From contig NZ_JACBYP010000072.1 in NCBI RefSeq assembly GCF_018982965.1, positions 1 through 42,694 of the forward strand: DNA of 42,694 bases. Direction: 5' to 3'. The stretch is from Streptomyces mayonensis. GTDB taxonomy: Bacteria > Actinomycetota > Actinomycetes > Streptomycetales > Streptomycetaceae. Under the pieces are notes generated by a model. That model ran no database searches. It saw only the letters and a list, made by a program, of their open reading frames with translations, and had not been told where the DNA came from. Positions 42,631 through 42,694 of this stretch are shown one piece after another. The first letter of the stretch is position 1; every line of letters begins with the position of its first letter. A program made the translations under genes and the position numbers.

Positions 42631-42694
42631 GAGGTCCGTTTCCCTTCGTGGGGTGGGGAGGGGGGACCGGCCGGTGCCGCGGTCGGCGCGGCGG
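42631..42694. other. Right-edge leader of the transfer operon
   Basis: Sixty-four bp upstream of the SCO6880-type gene, G-rich, containing the ribosome site AAGGGA on the minus strand. Any promoter or preceding gene is cut off by the window end. Confidence 0.4.

Overview
The window is high-GC actinobacterial chromosome, almost certainly Streptomyces. Codons end overwhelmingly in G/C, genes often start with GTG and overlap by GTGA/ATGA, and there are many SpoIIE/HATPase, SARP/AfsR, GntR, TetR and XRE regulators. From memory, the order sdhB-sdhA-membrane anchor-small protein-peptide-binding lipoprotein-typA-five-gene oligopeptide permease matches S. coelicolor SCO5106-SCO5116, so the left end is read as the bldK developmental locus. 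No rRNA, tRNA, CRISPR array or intact insertion sequence was seen.

Region 1 (1-9.4 kb, minus strand) holds the five-gene BldK-type importer (permease, lipoprotein, permease, two ATPases) and, upstream of it, typA/bipA. The 916-bp gap between them carries palindromes and a possible 40-codon leader ORF with a strong Shine-Dalgarno site. A perfect 12-bp stem-loop separates the binding-protein gene from the second permease gene.

Region 2 (9.5-17.6 kb) has a second, orphan peptide-binding lipoprotein carrying a large charged insert, a small coiled-coil protein, and a three-gene succinate dehydrogenase of the mycobacterial Sdh1 kind. The membrane anchor shows a CHSCRH motif. A membrane-anchored GH18-like protein converges on sdhB, the two stop codons sharing one CTAG.

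Region 3 (17.7-30 kb) is regulatory and accessory. It contains a PAS-PAS-GAF-SpoIIE-HATPase protein, a stand-alone HATPase with a closely similar C-terminal box, a NUDIX hydrolase, a small SPOR-like protein, a GntR/UTRA regulator, a collagen-like septum-formation-type membrane protein, an XRE-cupin regulator divergent from a methyltransferase and a DinB-like gene, a TetR regulator divergent from a DUF308 membrane protein with twin operators, and an Asp-rich single-pass protein ending in ChW-like repeats.

Region 4 (30-42.7 kb) starts with an AfsR-like SARP-NB-ARC-TPR regulator that has a TTA codon, predicting bldA dependence, and no Shine-Dalgarno site. Beyond it lies a type IV secretion/conjugation-like module on the minus strand: SCO6880-type membrane protein, VirB4-like ATPase and VirD4/TraG-like ATPase, translationally coupled, then an NlpC/P60 peptidase, a DUF4913 protein and a frameshifted gene. 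Two oppositely oriented membrane-protein genes (DUF3592-like and DUF418/YeiB-like) interrupt it, and the DUF418 reading frame runs 146 bp antisense into the coupling-protein gene. No relaxase, integrase or att site is visible; the module continues past the right edge.

Long open frames antisense to these genes are high-GC artefacts and were omitted.
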